NCBI RefSeq assembly: GCF_900111945.1
Contig: NZ_FOYO01000001.1
Location: 224,251 to 288,250 of the forward strand
Reading direction: 5' to 3'
DNA: 64,000 bases
DNA from: Litoreibacter janthinus
GTDB taxonomy: Bacteria; Pseudomonadota; Alphaproteobacteria; Rhodobacterales; Rhodobacteraceae
This document shows positions 26,487 through 35,174 of this stretch, piece by piece. Positions within the stretch are counted from its first letter, which is position 1. Each line of letters opens with the position of its first letter. The notes beneath the pieces were generated by a model. The model made no database searches. It worked only from the letters and a program-made list of their open reading frames with translations, and was not told where the DNA came from. The translations under genes and the position numbers were made by a program.

Positions 26487-28570
26487 AAGCCAAAGCTCCC
26501 ATAAGGCAGGTAGCGCACCAGATCCCCGCGCGCGATCAGCGCTTCCCCATCAGGAAGCTCCACCAGCCCGTCCGACCAACTCAACCCCGAAATCCGGCCA
26601 GACCCTTCGGAGGCGAAAACCTCAACCCCGTCCGGCCCCATGCGGGCGCGCAAAAACTCACGCCGACCAGGCTTTTTTCGCTTCTCGAAGGCCGCCGGAA
26701 CCATAAACCCCTGCGGCACTGAAAACGTGGCCCCCGCCAGTTTCAGGCAAGCCGGCCGCGCAAAGATCAAGGCACAGACAAAGGCCGCCACGGGATTGCC
26801 CGGCAGCCCGAACACAGGAACACCCTGCCATAAGGCCAAAGCCAACGGGCGTCCGGGCTTCAATGCGATGCGCCACGCCTGCAAATTGCCCTGCTCTCGC
26901 AGCAGCGCCGAGACGTGGTCCTCGTCCCCCGCCGACGCCCCGCCAGAGGTCAGGATCACGTCGCACCGCGTCGCAGCGTCGTCCAGCCGCGCCTTTAGCG
27001 CAGCGCGGTCGTCGCGCACATGCCCCAGATCAACCGCCTCGAACCCCCAACACCCCGCCAGTTGCAACAGCATCGGGCGGTTCGCGTCATACGTCCTGTC
27101 GGTCGGGGCATCTTGTGAGGGCTCGACCAATTCATCGCCAGTGGACAGCACGCCCACGCGCAGCCGTTCAAACACAGGCACCTGATCAACGCCCAAGGCT
27201 GCCAGCAACCCCGCATCCTGCGCCCGCACAACATGGCCCGCATCGAACACATGCCCGCCCGCAGCGACGTCTTCGCCCGCCTTGCGGGTATTGGCACGCG
27301 CTTTGACAGGCCCGCGAAACGCCACATGGGTTGCGGTGACGCTGCAATCTTCTTCCAGCACCACCGTGTCGACGCCTTCAGGCAGCACAGCTCCAGTCAG
27401 CACACGTAGTGCGGAGCCATGCGGAACTTCCCCCGAATACGCACCGCCCGCCGCCGCGCGACCGTGCAGCAAGGGCATCACCTGATCGCCCTCGCCTGTG
27501 GCCGCATGGGCAAAACCATAGCCATCCACAGCCGAGTTCGGTGCGGGCGGGTTGGAGCGCCGCGCCATGACAGGAGCAGCCACCACACGCCCCGAGGCCT
27601 GCGCGTGCGAGACGTGTTCGACCCCCACAATCGGCGTTAACGCCGCCTCCAAACGTGCCAAGGCGTCGTCAACCGGGGTCCAGTCAACGCCAGCGGGCAA
27701 CGCAAAACAATCGTCACGCAGTTTGGGTGGTCTGGGCAAATCCTGCGGTCGCATCGCGGCCTCCAATATGTCTTCGGCACCCACGCCTAAAATCCAACCC
27801 TCAGCGCCAGTGCCTTCCCCGGCGCTCAAGGCTTGGCTCAGCGTTCCGTCAGCATCCATTACCGCCATGGCGTTTGCCACCGCGCGCACTTGGCCCGCAT
27901 CCTTGATCTCGTCACTTGGAAAGCTCTTGGCCAACAATGAGGGCCAGATCTCCACCAACCCCACGGCGCCGTCCAGAGGCTCGAACGGCCACACCTTCGC
28001 ATCAAAGCGCCGTCTTAGGCGCGCCAGAACCGGTAAGCCCATCATGACCTGAGACCCTACAGACCCTGCGCCCGCCATCTGCCAGCAGGTGAAGCTGCCC
28101 TTGGCGCGGGTCTCCACTGCGCGACGTTCCGCAAATCCCTGATACGTCCGATCGCGCCCCTTGCGGGGCAGGTGCGGGATGTCGCGCTTCAGGCTGTTGA
28201 ACCAGAACGGGCCGATATCCGGGAGGCTTGCGTTGATCTCTCCAGCCAGATCAAAGCGGTTGTTGGTCTTGGGCGCGTCCTCGACGCGAGCCTCGAACCA
28301 ATCCCACAGCGCCAGCGCATCGTCAGTCCCTGTCAGATGCTTGGCGAAACCCTCAGGATAGCCAAAGGGAAAATCAAAGCCGATGCAAACCCGCCGCCCC
28401 GCCTCAGCCTCAAGCCGCGCGGACAGCCAGTCTTCGGCCACCTGACGATTGCGCAAATAGACGGGGTCTTCACCCGCTACACAGGCCCAGATCGCGTCGG
28501 CTTTGGGCGTAGCTCCACGGTCATTCCCGCCCGACCAATCCACCGCGATATGAGTATCGAAGAGGCTCAC
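26483..28570 (-). CDS. moeA: Fusion: RNase H-like (DUF429-type) domain plus molybdopterin molybdenumtransferase MoeA
   Basis: Residues about 300-695 are a full MoeA, which inserts molybdate into adenylylated molybdopterin: LSTGDELVEP, TSGGASAGDEDHV and FGLPGNPVAAFV are diagnostic. Residues 1-285 form a separate domain that starts HIAVDWSGGNDRG and contains IGFDFPFGYPEGF and LVEIWPSL; the spaced acidic residues D11, D65 and E208 suggest an RNase H-like DUF429-type fold, though I am unsure of the family. MoeA alone is about 400 residues, so this is a true in-frame fusion. It overlaps mobB by 4 nt. Confidence 0.88.
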   Translation of the reverse strand: MSLFDTHIAVDWSGGNDRGATPKADAIWACVAGEDPVYLRNRQVAEDWLSARLEAEAGRRVCIGFDFPFGYPEGFAKHLTGTDDALALWDWFEARVEDAPKTNNRFDLAGEINASLPDIGPFWFNSLKRDIPHLPRKGRDRTYQGFAERRAVETRAKGSFTCWQMAGAGSVGSQVMMGLPVLARLRRRFDAKVWPFEPLDGAVGLVEIWPSLLAKSFPSDEIKDAGQVRAVANAMAVMDADGTLSQALSAGEGTGAEGWILGVGAEDILEAAMRPQDLPRPPKLRDDCFALPAGVDWTPVDDALARLEAALTPIVGVEHVSHAQASGRVVAAPVMARRSNPPAPNSAVDGYGFAHAATGEGDQVMPLLHGRAAAGGAYSGEVPHGSALRVLTGAVLPEGVDTVVLEEDCSVTATHVAFRGPVKARANTRKAGEDVAAGGHVFDAGHVVRAQDAGLLAALGVDQVPVFERLRVGVLSTGDELVEPSQDAPTDRTYDANRPMLLQLAGCWGFEAVDLGHVRDDRAALKARLDDAATRCDVILTSGGASAGDEDHVSALLREQGNLQAWRIALKPGRPLALALWQGVPVFGLPGNPVAAFVCALIFARPACLKLAGATFSVPQGFMVPAAFEKRKKPGRREFLRARMGPDGVEVFASEGSGRISGLSWSDGLVELPDGEALIARGDLVRYLPYGSFGL

Positions 28571-29058
28571 AGCCCGACGCGGGCCAGTATAAAATCGGCA
28601 ATAGCGGTTGTGTCGTCCAGATGCAGCACCGGCACAGAAACCTCCGGCGCGGAATCCGAGGCGACAGCCACAATCGTATCATCCCCCGGAGCAATCAACG
28701 GCTGACCCGTGGCGGCACGATGCGCCTCGATCTTGTCATGCCCTTCGCGCTTGTAGCCTTCGATCAGCACCAGATCGACAGGTTCCAGCTTGCCCAGCAG
28801 CTCTGTCAGAGACGGTTCGTCTTCGCCACGCAGTTCCGACATCAATGCCCAACGGTTGCGCGAGGCGAGGATCACCTGAGAGGCGCCTGCCACGCGATGC
28901 CGGTGGCTGTCTTTCCCCTCGTGATCCACGTCGAACGAGTGGTGCGCGTGCTTCAAGGTGGACACGCTCAGGCCCCTCCCTGTGATCTCGGACACCAGCC
29001 GTTCCATCAGCCCTGTCTTGCCGGAGTTTTTCCAGCCCGTGACGCCAAATACCTTCAT
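28567..29058 (-). CDS. mobB: Molybdopterin-guanine dinucleotide biosynthesis adaptor MobB
   Basis: MobB is a GTP-binding helper of MobA in making the bis-MGD cofactor. The 163-residue protein begins KVFGVTGWKNSGKTGLMERL, with the Walker A loop GWKNSGKTG, and continues KHAHHSFDVDHEGKDSHRHRVAGA, the classical MobB histidine-rich segment; LVLIEGYKREGHDKIE is the Walker B region. It overlaps both mobA and moeA by 4 nt. Confidence 0.95.
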   Translation of the reverse strand: MKVFGVTGWKNSGKTGLMERLVSEITGRGLSVSTLKHAHHSFDVDHEGKDSHRHRVAGASQVILASRNRWALMSELRGEDEPSLTELLGKLEPVDLVLIEGYKREGHDKIEAHRAATGQPLIAPGDDTIVAVASDSAPEVSVPVLHLDDTTAIADFILARVGL

Positions 29059-29657
29059 AGCAACCCTTCCGCCCGCGCCATGTCTTCGGGCGTGTTAACG
29101 TTGAAAAACGGATCGAACGGAGTGGCCGAAAACTCGGCAGTCGCGGTGCCGTGCCTGTCCGTCCACGCAACCACTTTGCGCACGCCCTCAGCCAATGCGG
29201 CGCGCAAGTCATGGCGCAAATCCACGGGCCAGAGACCGAATGTCGGATGCCGCGCCATGCCCCGTTCGGGGTCAGGTGTCGCGGCCAGTGCGATCGGTGC
29301 CTTGTCCGAGGCCAGCAGCAAACGCGGCACCAGATCGCACGGGAAGAACGGCGTGTCGGCCGCCGCCGTGACGATATGACTGTGTCCGCGCGCCGCGGCC
29401 CAGTCCATTCCGGCCAGCACACCTGCCAAAGGGCCAGGATACTCTGCCACACTATCCGCAATGACGGGCAAGCCGAAGTCAGAGAACCGCACCACGTCAC
29501 CATTGGCGTTCAACGCGACCTCGGCCACCTGCGGCTCCAAACGAGCGATGACGCGGGCCAGCAACGTCTCGCCGCCCAAGCACAGCAAGCCTTTGTCACC
29601 GCCGCCCATGCGCCGCGACTGACCGCCTGCCAAAATTACGCCTGCGGGTTGTTTCAC
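29055..29657 (-). CDS. mobA: Molybdenum cofactor guanylyltransferase MobA
   Basis: MobA transfers GMP from GTP to molybdopterin. The 200-residue protein has the nucleotidyltransferase signature LAGGQSRRMGGGDKGLL at residues 10-26 and the metal-binding AADTPFF near 100. It lies 55 nt downstream of fdhD and overlaps mobB. The operon as a whole supplies cofactor to formate dehydrogenase-type bis-MGD enzymes. Confidence 0.95.
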   Translation of the reverse strand: MKQPAGVILAGGQSRRMGGGDKGLLCLGGETLLARVIARLEPQVAEVALNANGDVVRFSDFGLPVIADSVAEYPGPLAGVLAGMDWAAARGHSHIVTAAADTPFFPCDLVPRLLLASDKAPIALAATPDPERGMARHPTFGLWPVDLRHDLRAALAEGVRKVVAWTDRHGTATAEFSATPFDPFFNVNTPEDMARAEGLL

Positions 29658-29712
29658 AATATCGCCTCCACTGTGGAACCGAGGTGAAGCGCAAATTCCA
29701 GACCGTAACTGA

Positions 29713-30597
29713 TCACGCTGCCCCCTTCCGGCCCGACTTCTTCGGCTCGTCCGCTACTTTTGACAGGTCCGCGTCCCAGACCAGACGTTCCGCACCCGAC
29801 AGGCACACAAAGCGTTGCCCGCGCATCCGGCCAATCAAGGTCAGCCCGACTTGCTGCGCAATCTCCACGCCCCAAGCAGTGAAGCCGGAGCGCGATACCA
29901 ATACCGGAATCCCCATCAGCGCGGTCTTGATCACCATCTCGGAGGTCAGCCGTCCCGTGGTATAAAGCACCTTATCGGCGGCCTCAGCGCCGTTCAGTGC
30001 CATCCAGCCGGACACCTTGTCCACGGCGTTATGGCGGCCCACGTCCTCCATATAGACCAGCGGTCGATCCCCTTGGCACAGCACGGTGCCGTGTATCGCG
30101 CCTGCGGTCAGATACAGGGACGGAACCGTGTTGATCGCTTTGGCCAAGGCATAAAGCTCCGACGTGCGCACCTGCGCAGAAGGAAGCGTCAGCCCCTCCA
30201 GCCCTTCCATCATGTCGCCAAACACCGTTCCTACAGCGCAGCCGGAGGTGCGCGTCTTCTTGGCCAGCTTTTCTTCGTGGTCGGTCACCACGGCGGTGCG
30301 GACCACAACGGTGGCAATCTCATCGTCATAATCGATGCCGGTAACCTCATCGTCCGGCCCAATCATCCCCTGATTGCGCAAGAATCCCAGCGCCAGATAT
30401 TCGGGATAGTCGCCTATGGTCATGGCGGTGACGATCTCGCGGGAGTTGAGGTAGATCGTCAGGGGCCGTTCCTCGACCACACGGATCTCGGTCTCGCGGC
30501 CTTCGTGGTCGGTGCCCACAACGGCGCGGGTCAAACCCGGTCGGTCAGGATCTGGGGCCAGAAGCCAGCCGTGATCCGATGTATCACCATTTGCCAT
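29713..30597 (-). CDS. fdhD: Formate dehydrogenase accessory sulfurtransferase FdhD
   Basis: FdhD passes sulfur from IscS to the bis-MGD cofactor of formate dehydrogenase. The 294-residue protein has the family motifs: RTSGCAVGTVFGD around residue 138 with the catalytic Cys, the TGAIHGTVLC and MEDVGRHNAVDKVSG segments and TTGRLTSEMVIK. Where E. coli FdhD has a CxxC, only the first Cys is present here. It heads the molybdenum cofactor operon and is divergent from azlC. Confidence 0.95.
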   Translation of the reverse strand: MANGDTSDHGWLLAPDPDRPGLTRAVVGTDHEGRETEIRVVEERPLTIYLNSREIVTAMTIGDYPEYLALGFLRNQGMIGPDDEVTGIDYDDEIATVVVRTAVVTDHEEKLAKKTRTSGCAVGTVFGDMMEGLEGLTLPSAQVRTSELYALAKAINTVPSLYLTAGAIHGTVLCQGDRPLVYMEDVGRHNAVDKVSGWMALNGAEAADKVLYTTGRLTSEMVIKTALMGIPVLVSRSGFTAWGVEIAQQVGLTLIGRMRGQRFVCLSGAERLVWDADLSKVADEPKKSGRKGAA

Positions 30598-30655
30598 TTG
30601 AACCCTCTCCCAAGGCGCATTAGCACTGTTCAGGTCGCAACCTTAGAGGCAGAGC

Positions 30656-31354
30656 ATGTCCCCTTCCACCTCCAAATCTGCCCTCTGGCGCGGGGTTCGT
30701 GCGTGCCTGCCGTTCATCATCGTGATCATCCCCTTTGGGATGCTCTTCGGGGTAGCAGCGACCGAGGCCGGGCTGCCCATCGCCCAAGTTATGGGCTTCA
30801 CTGCGCTGGTCATTGCAGGGGCGTCCCAATTTACCGCGCTCCAGTTCATGATCGAGAACGCGCCGGTGTTAGTTATCCTTGCATCCGCCTTGGCGGTGAA
30901 CCTGCGCATGGCAATGTATTCGGCGGCAATCACCCCCTATTTGGGCGATCAGGCTTTATGGAAGCGCGCCTTGCTCAGCTACATTCTGGTAGACCAGACC
31001 TACAATCTGGCGATCCTCGACTATGAGCAAAACCCGAACCAGACCGTTGCCCAGCGCACTGCATTCTTCGTGGGCTGCGCTATTCCAATCGTTCCGCTTT
31101 GGATCGCTTCGACTTGGGTGGGCGCGGCATTGGGCGGGCAAATTCCACCGGAATACGGCCTTGATTTCGCGCTCCCGATTGCATTCCTTGCAATGGTCGC
31201 CCCGGCCTTGCGCACACTTGCCCATGTCGCGGCGGCGGTCACCTCGGTCGTGCTGGCCCTCGTGCTCGGGTTCGTGCCCCTCAACCTTGGCCTGTTGGTT
31301 GCAGCGGTGCTTGCCATGATGGTAGGCGCAGAAGTCGAAAGGCGCATGGCATGA
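30656..31354 (+). CDS. azlC: AzlC family protein (branched-chain amino acid exporter, large subunit)
   Basis: AzlC and AzlD form the two-part LIV-E export system for branched-chain amino acids and analogues. The 232-residue protein has about five to six membrane helices; IPFGMLFGVAATEAGL and VIAGASQFTALQFM are the conserved AzlC segments. Its TGA overlaps the start of azlD (ATGA). Start has GAGG seven bases ahead. Confidence 0.9.
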   Translation: MSPSTSKSALWRGVRACLPFIIVIIPFGMLFGVAATEAGLPIAQVMGFTALVIAGASQFTALQFMIENAPVLVILASALAVNLRMAMYSAAITPYLGDQALWKRALLSYILVDQTYNLAILDYEQNPNQTVAQRTAFFVGCAIPIVPLWIASTWVGAALGGQIPPEYGLDFALPIAFLAMVAPALRTLAHVAAAVTSVVLALVLGFVPLNLGLLVAAVLAMMVGAEVERRMA

Positions 31355-31680
31355 CCTATTCAGACGCAACGGTCTGGTGGATCATCGCGATCCTCGGCAT
31401 CGGCACCTTCCTGATCCGCTTCTCGTTTCTTGGCCTGATCGGCTCCCGCCCGATGCCGGCTTGGGTGCTGCGCCATCTGCGGTACACTTCCGTCGCGATC
31501 CTGCCCGGGCTTGTCGCCCCGCTGGTGATTTTTCCTGCGGCGACCGGAGGCTCACCGGACCCCGCGCGCCTTGCCGCAGCAGCAGTGACGATCGGGATCG
31601 GCTATTGGACCAAGGGCGTGGTCCGCGCGATGGTGTGCGGGGCTGTTACCCTGTTCGCGGTGCAGTATCTGTTAGGTTAG
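31351..31680 (+). CDS. azlD: AzlD family protein (branched-chain amino acid exporter, small subunit)
   Basis: The 109-residue partner of AzlC has three to four helices and the family motif GIGTFLIRFSFL near residue 16 and LRYTSVAILPGLVAP near 43. It overlaps azlC at its start and the convergent NYN gene by 4 nt at its stop (TTAG at 31677-31680). Confidence 0.9.
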   Translation: MTYSDATVWWIIAILGIGTFLIRFSFLGLIGSRPMPAWVLRHLRYTSVAILPGLVAPLVIFPAATGGSPDPARLAAAAVTIGIGYWTKGVVRAMVCGAVTLFAVQYLLG

Positions 31681-32288
31681 CGTTTCTTTCGGCTGGGCTT
31701 CTTTGCATTCTGATGTGATCCGTCGAGATCCAGCCAAAGCTTGCCATTGTGATAGCCACCTTGAATCAAATGTCCGCGCCTTCGCACCTCTGGGAAATCC
31801 TTAGCCCAGTCTCGGAAGAAATCATTGGTGACGATCCGCGCATTCAGATCGCGCGCGGCGTTCAACAGGTACGGGTCGGCCTGAACGCCTTTTGCCACCA
31901 CCAACACTTGATCCTCCCGAAGGTTCAGAACGCGCGCGAATTCGTGGTCGTCCTTGTAGCCGTCAAAGAGAAGGTAGCCTGCATTCGCATCAAACATAAC
32001 GCCGGGGGTAAAACCCTTCTCCAGTAGCAATCGGACAGCATCCTGAACGGTTTGAAGCTTTGGGCTTTGGTCTTCCCAATACATCACATTCGAGCCGTCG
32101 ATGAGAATGTAGTCTTTCTTTGCAGGTGGCGCGGCGGGTTTGGCGGCGCGTTTGCGAGGTTTGCTTTTGACCGGTTTTTTCGGCTCAAGCGGGTCTAACG
32201 GCTCGAGAGGTTCGGGCGGTTTGCGTGTTAATATCCATGCGACGATGGCCCAGAAGAACAGGGTAACGGCGATCATCAGGTAAAGCAT
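31677..32288 (-). CDS. Membrane-anchored NYN-domain ribonuclease-like protein
   Basis: The 203-residue protein has one N-terminal membrane helix (MLYLMIAVTLFFWAIVAWIL), a linker with repeated PLEP/PKKP and basic residues, and a Zc3h12a-like NYN (PIN-type) domain from about residue 58. Acidic residues of the active site are visible in YILIDGSNVMYWED, VMFDANAG and IVTNDFFRDW. Such domains are usually metal-dependent RNases; anchoring at the inner membrane suggests local RNA turnover. The C-terminus is strongly basic (KKPSRKKR). Target RNA unknown. Confidence 0.82.
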   Translation of the reverse strand: MLYLMIAVTLFFWAIVAWILTRKPPEPLEPLDPLEPKKPVKSKPRKRAAKPAAPPAKKDYILIDGSNVMYWEDQSPKLQTVQDAVRLLLEKGFTPGVMFDANAGYLLFDGYKDDHEFARVLNLREDQVLVVAKGVQADPYLLNAARDLNARIVTNDFFRDWAKDFPEVRRRGHLIQGGYHNGKLWLDLDGSHQNAKKPSRKKR

Positions 32289-32297
32289 GGGTCGATC

Positions 32298-32759
32298 TCA
32301 CACGGGCAGAGCAGTCGTTTTGAACACCGTGCGCAGCGCGAAACTCGACTGCATCTGGGCGACCCCCGGCAAGCGCGCGAGCGAGCGGCGGTGGATCGCG
32401 GCGAAGTCTTCGGTATCCTCCGCGACCACTTTCAACAAATAGTCAGCCGTGCCTGCCATCAAGTGGCACTCCAATACGTCTGGAATCTTGGCAACCTCGC
32501 GCTCGAACGCGTCCAGTACCTCGTCGGCCTGACCGCTTAATGTGATCTCGACGAAGACCGTCGTGGGTCGCCCGACCTTCCTCGCGTCAACCATCGCCAC
32601 GTAGTCGCGAATGATGCCGTCCTTCTCAAGCCGTTGCACCCTGCGGTGACAGGCCGAGGCCGACAGGTTTACCTTCTCCGACAGATCCGCATTCGACATC
32701 CGGCCGGACTTTTGCAGCACCCTCAGGATTCGAGCATCCGTGTCGTCGTAAGAGCCCAT
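32298..32759 (-). CDS. Lrp/AsnC-family regulator, probably of ald
   Basis: The 153-residue protein has an N-terminal winged helix (DARILRVLQKSGRMSNADLSEKVNLSASACHRRVQRLE) and the C-terminal RAM/AsnC ligand domain (VLECHLMAGTADYLLKVVAED). It is divergent from alanine dehydrogenase with 136 bp between starts; regulators of this kind (AldR type) activate ald in response to alanine in related bacteria. I start at 32759 (MGSYDDTDARIL); the in-frame extension upstream runs across the ald promoter and has no homology. Confidence 0.92.
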   Translation of the reverse strand: MGSYDDTDARILRVLQKSGRMSNADLSEKVNLSASACHRRVQRLEKDGIIRDYVAMVDARKVGRPTTVFVEITLSGQADEVLDAFEREVAKIPDVLECHLMAGTADYLLKVVAEDTEDFAAIHRRSLARLPGVAQMQSSFALRTVFKTTALPV

Positions 32760-32895
32760 ACCGAAGATTCCTCTCGCAAAAATGCCGTTCGACGCATGAA
32801 ACGTGCTTACAAACCCGCTGGCAAGGGACAAATCGCGAAAACCTGCACACCACGTCACGCTAGGCTGGTGAGTAAGTGCAATGGAGGATGCAAAC

Positions 32896-34014
32896 ATGAT
32901 TATCGGCTGCCCAAAGGAAATTAAACCACAAGAATTCCGTGTCGGCGTGACACCTAACGCCGCGCATGAGGCGGTGGCCCACGGCCACACGGTGCTGATC
33001 GAAACAGGCGCAGGGCTTGGGGCCGGATTTGACGACGCTTCCTACACCGACGCAGGCGCGCAGATTGTGGCAGCCGCCGCTGACGTTTTTGCCAAGGCTG
33101 ACATGATCGTGAAGGTCAAAGAGCCTCAACCCGTCGAGCGCAAGATGCTGCGCGAAGGTCAGTTGCTGTTTACCTACCTCCACCTTGCGCCCGACCCAGA
33201 GCAGACCAAAGACCTGATTGCCTCTGGATGCACTGCGATTGCTTACGAAACCGTTACTGACGCAAATGGCGGCTTGCCCCTGCTCGCTCCGATGTCAGAG
33301 GTTGCGGGCCGTCTTGCACCACAGGTTGGCGCTTGGACCTTGCAGAAGGCCAATGGCGGGCGCGGCGTTTTGATGGGCGGCGTCCCTGGTGTCGGGCCTG
33401 CGAAAGTCATGGTCATCGGTGGCGGCGTTGTCGGCACTCATGCGGCCAAGATTGCGGCTGGCATGGGCGCGGATGTAACTGTTCTGGATCGCTCCTTGCC
33501 ACGGATGCGCTATTTGGATGACGTGTTTGGCGGCCAGTTCAAAACGCAATATGCCTCTACCGGCAACATCGCGGAACTGGCGATGCAGGCGGATATGGTC
33601 ATCGGCGCCGTGTTGATCCCCGGTGCAGCGGCCCCCAAACTGATCACCCGTGATCAACTGTCCACGATGAAACCCGGTGCGGCACTCGTTGATGTGGCCA
33701 TTGACCAAGGCGGTTGCTTCGAGACCTCGAAAGCCACCACCCACGCTGACCCTGTCTACGATGTGGATGGCATCATGCATTACTGCGTCGCCAATATGCC
33801 GGGTGCCGTGGCGCGCACGTCAACCATTGCGCTTGGCAACGCCACTATGCCGTTCATGCTAGCGCTGGCCGACAAGGGCTGGAAACAGGCCTGCGAGGAC
33901 GACCCGCATCTGTTGAACGGGTTGAACGTCCATGCGGGCAAGCTGACTTACTACGCAGTTGGCAAAGCGCTTGGCATCGACGTGCTGTCGCCGCAACTTG
34001 CATTAAAGGCCTGA
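32896..34014 (+). CDS. ald: Alanine dehydrogenase
   Basis: Ald interconverts L-alanine and pyruvate with NAD+, releasing ammonia, and allows alanine to serve as carbon and nitrogen source. The 372-residue protein shows the N-terminal signature MIIGCPKEIKPQEFRVGVTP, the substrate-binding KVKEPQ segment and the NAD loop VIGGGVVGTHAAKIAAGMGA near residue 175. Start at 32896 has GGAGG at a good distance. A strong terminator follows. Control by the divergent Lrp-type regulator is likely. Confidence 0.97.
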   Translation: MIIGCPKEIKPQEFRVGVTPNAAHEAVAHGHTVLIETGAGLGAGFDDASYTDAGAQIVAAAADVFAKADMIVKVKEPQPVERKMLREGQLLFTYLHLAPDPEQTKDLIASGCTAIAYETVTDANGGLPLLAPMSEVAGRLAPQVGAWTLQKANGGRGVLMGGVPGVGPAKVMVIGGGVVGTHAAKIAAGMGADVTVLDRSLPRMRYLDDVFGGQFKTQYASTGNIAELAMQADMVIGAVLIPGAAAPKLITRDQLSTMKPGAALVDVAIDQGGCFETSKATTHADPVYDVDGIMHYCVANMPGAVARTSTIALGNATMPFMLALADKGWKQACEDDPHLLNGLNVHAGKLTYYAVGKALGIDVLSPQLALKA

Positions 34015-34024
34015 AACGAAAAAA

Positions 34025-34055
34025 GGCCCGCCGGATCATTGGCGGGCCCTTTCGT
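34025..34055 (+). terminator. Rho-independent terminator after ald
   Basis: An 8-bp GC stem (GGCCCGCC 34025-34032 / GGCGGGCC 34041-34048) is followed by CTTTCGTTTTT. A run of A on the other side makes it potentially useful for the convergent mscL as well. Confidence 0.88.
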
Positions 34056-34072
34056 TTTTAATCTGGCGAAGC

Positions 34073-34504
34073 CTATTTCTTGGCGAGGCTGTCGCGGATT
34101 TCCAGCAATACGTCCAGCTCCGACGGGCCGGTGTCTACTTCTGGTGCCACTTCTTCCGGCTTTTCTGCAGCAGCTTTGATCTTGTTGACGTAGCGCACCA
34201 ACATGAACACCACGAAAGCGATGATCAGGAAGTTGACGATCGCCATGATGAACGATCCGATGGCGAAGACTGCCGCACCGGATTCGCGCGCCGCTTCCAA
34301 GGATGCGCCTTCTGGAACATCGCCAGACAGCACCCAATACATGTTGGAGAAGTCGATCCCGCCGATGATCAGGCCGATGATCGGGTTGATCAGGTCGCCT
34401 ACGAGCGAGCTTACGATCGCGGTGAAGGCCGCACCGATGATGATACCAACGGCCATGTCCATGACATTGCCCTTGGCGATAAAGTCTTTGAATTCGTTTA
34501 GCAT
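34073..34504 (-). CDS. mscL: Large-conductance mechanosensitive channel MscL
   Basis: MscL is a pentameric emergency channel that opens on osmotic down-shock. The 143-residue protein starts [27 protein letters not shown] (amphipathic N-terminus and first helix), has a periplasmic loop and a second helix near 75-100 ([17 protein letters not shown]), then a C-terminal bundle. The ATG at 34504 matches the family start. Convergent with ald. Confidence 0.95.
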   Translation of the reverse strand: MLNEFKDFIAKGNVMDMAVGIIIGAAFTAIVSSLVGDLINPIIGLIIGGIDFSNMYWVLSGDVPEGASLEAARESGAAVFAIGSFIMAIVNFLIIAFVVFMLVRYVNKIKAAAEKPEEVAPEVDTGPSELDVLLEIRDSLAKK

Positions 34505-34684
34505 AGCTTCATTCGTCCCTTGTACGTTTTCTGAGCGCCTGCATTTTCTGTGCGCTTCTGTAGAGGTGCATAGCATTTTTCCGCACCAAACCACGGGTTA
34601 TTTACATGATTGTTCTTGTTAGGTTTAGGGGGAAACAAGAATTCGGCTCCTCACAACGACATCTCCTCAGGACGTCCCCATCAG

Positions 34685-34900
34685 CCGACGCTGGCCTACA
34701 AAACACCCGGACCGGCTGCAATTCTGATCCTTTCCGATCCCGCCGGGGTGAAGGTGACCGTCGCGCTGGAGGAGCTTGGCATCCCTTACGTGGCGCACAA
34801 AGTCACGTTGCCAGCGGGGCAGATCATAAAAATCTGGTGGCCTATCTTGATCGGTTTTTGGAACGCCCTATCGTGCAGCTCGAGTTTGTGACGCCGCCGT
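34685..34900 (+). pseudogene. Remnant of a glutathione S-transferase gene
   Basis: Two pieces of a YghU/YfcG-like glutathione transferase survive in different frames. The N-terminal piece (about 34695-34822) reads KTPGP...DPAGVKVTVALEELGIPYVAHKVTL. The C-terminal piece (about 34831-34880) reads KNLVAYLDRFLERPIVQ, the closing helix of the family. Some 150 residues between them are missing, with the junction near 34825 and a frame change across it. No good start codon or ribosome-binding site is left. It is a deletion relic. Confidence 0.75.
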
Positions 34901-35174
34901 GCGTCTAATGCTGCGCACGCTTCGTTAGCAAAACCTCAATCGGGGCGGCGTAGAACCTGCCGCGTCTAGACAGCATAGGTCATTTGGGTTCCCCGCAGAA
35001 TTGGGGGGCCACCTTTGATCACCGGTGAATGGGGTCATCAAGCCCCGATAGGTGCGGGATTAAAGCCCCGTCCAGCGCGACCACAACGGCGGCGCCGCCA
35101 CCTTGCAACACATAGCACCGAGACACCGCCAACCGCGCCGCCCGCAACAGGGCCGCGCGGCGCTGGCGCTTGCG
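34901..35174. other. Intergenic DNA without a recognisable gene
   Basis: Between the transferase remnant and ytoQ there is no ORF with credible start and codon use. The only visible structure is a 10-bp palindrome TCACCGGTGA (35019-35028) within an imperfect inverted repeat TTGAT...ATCAA, and a very GC-rich stretch near 35085-35170. It may be further decayed gene sequence from the same deletion event. Confidence 0.5.

Noticed and set aside
34606..34908. Two overlapping 93-100-codon plus-strand ORFs as real genes
   Set aside because: Each contains only a fragment of the same glutathione transferase in a different frame; together they are a pseudogene.
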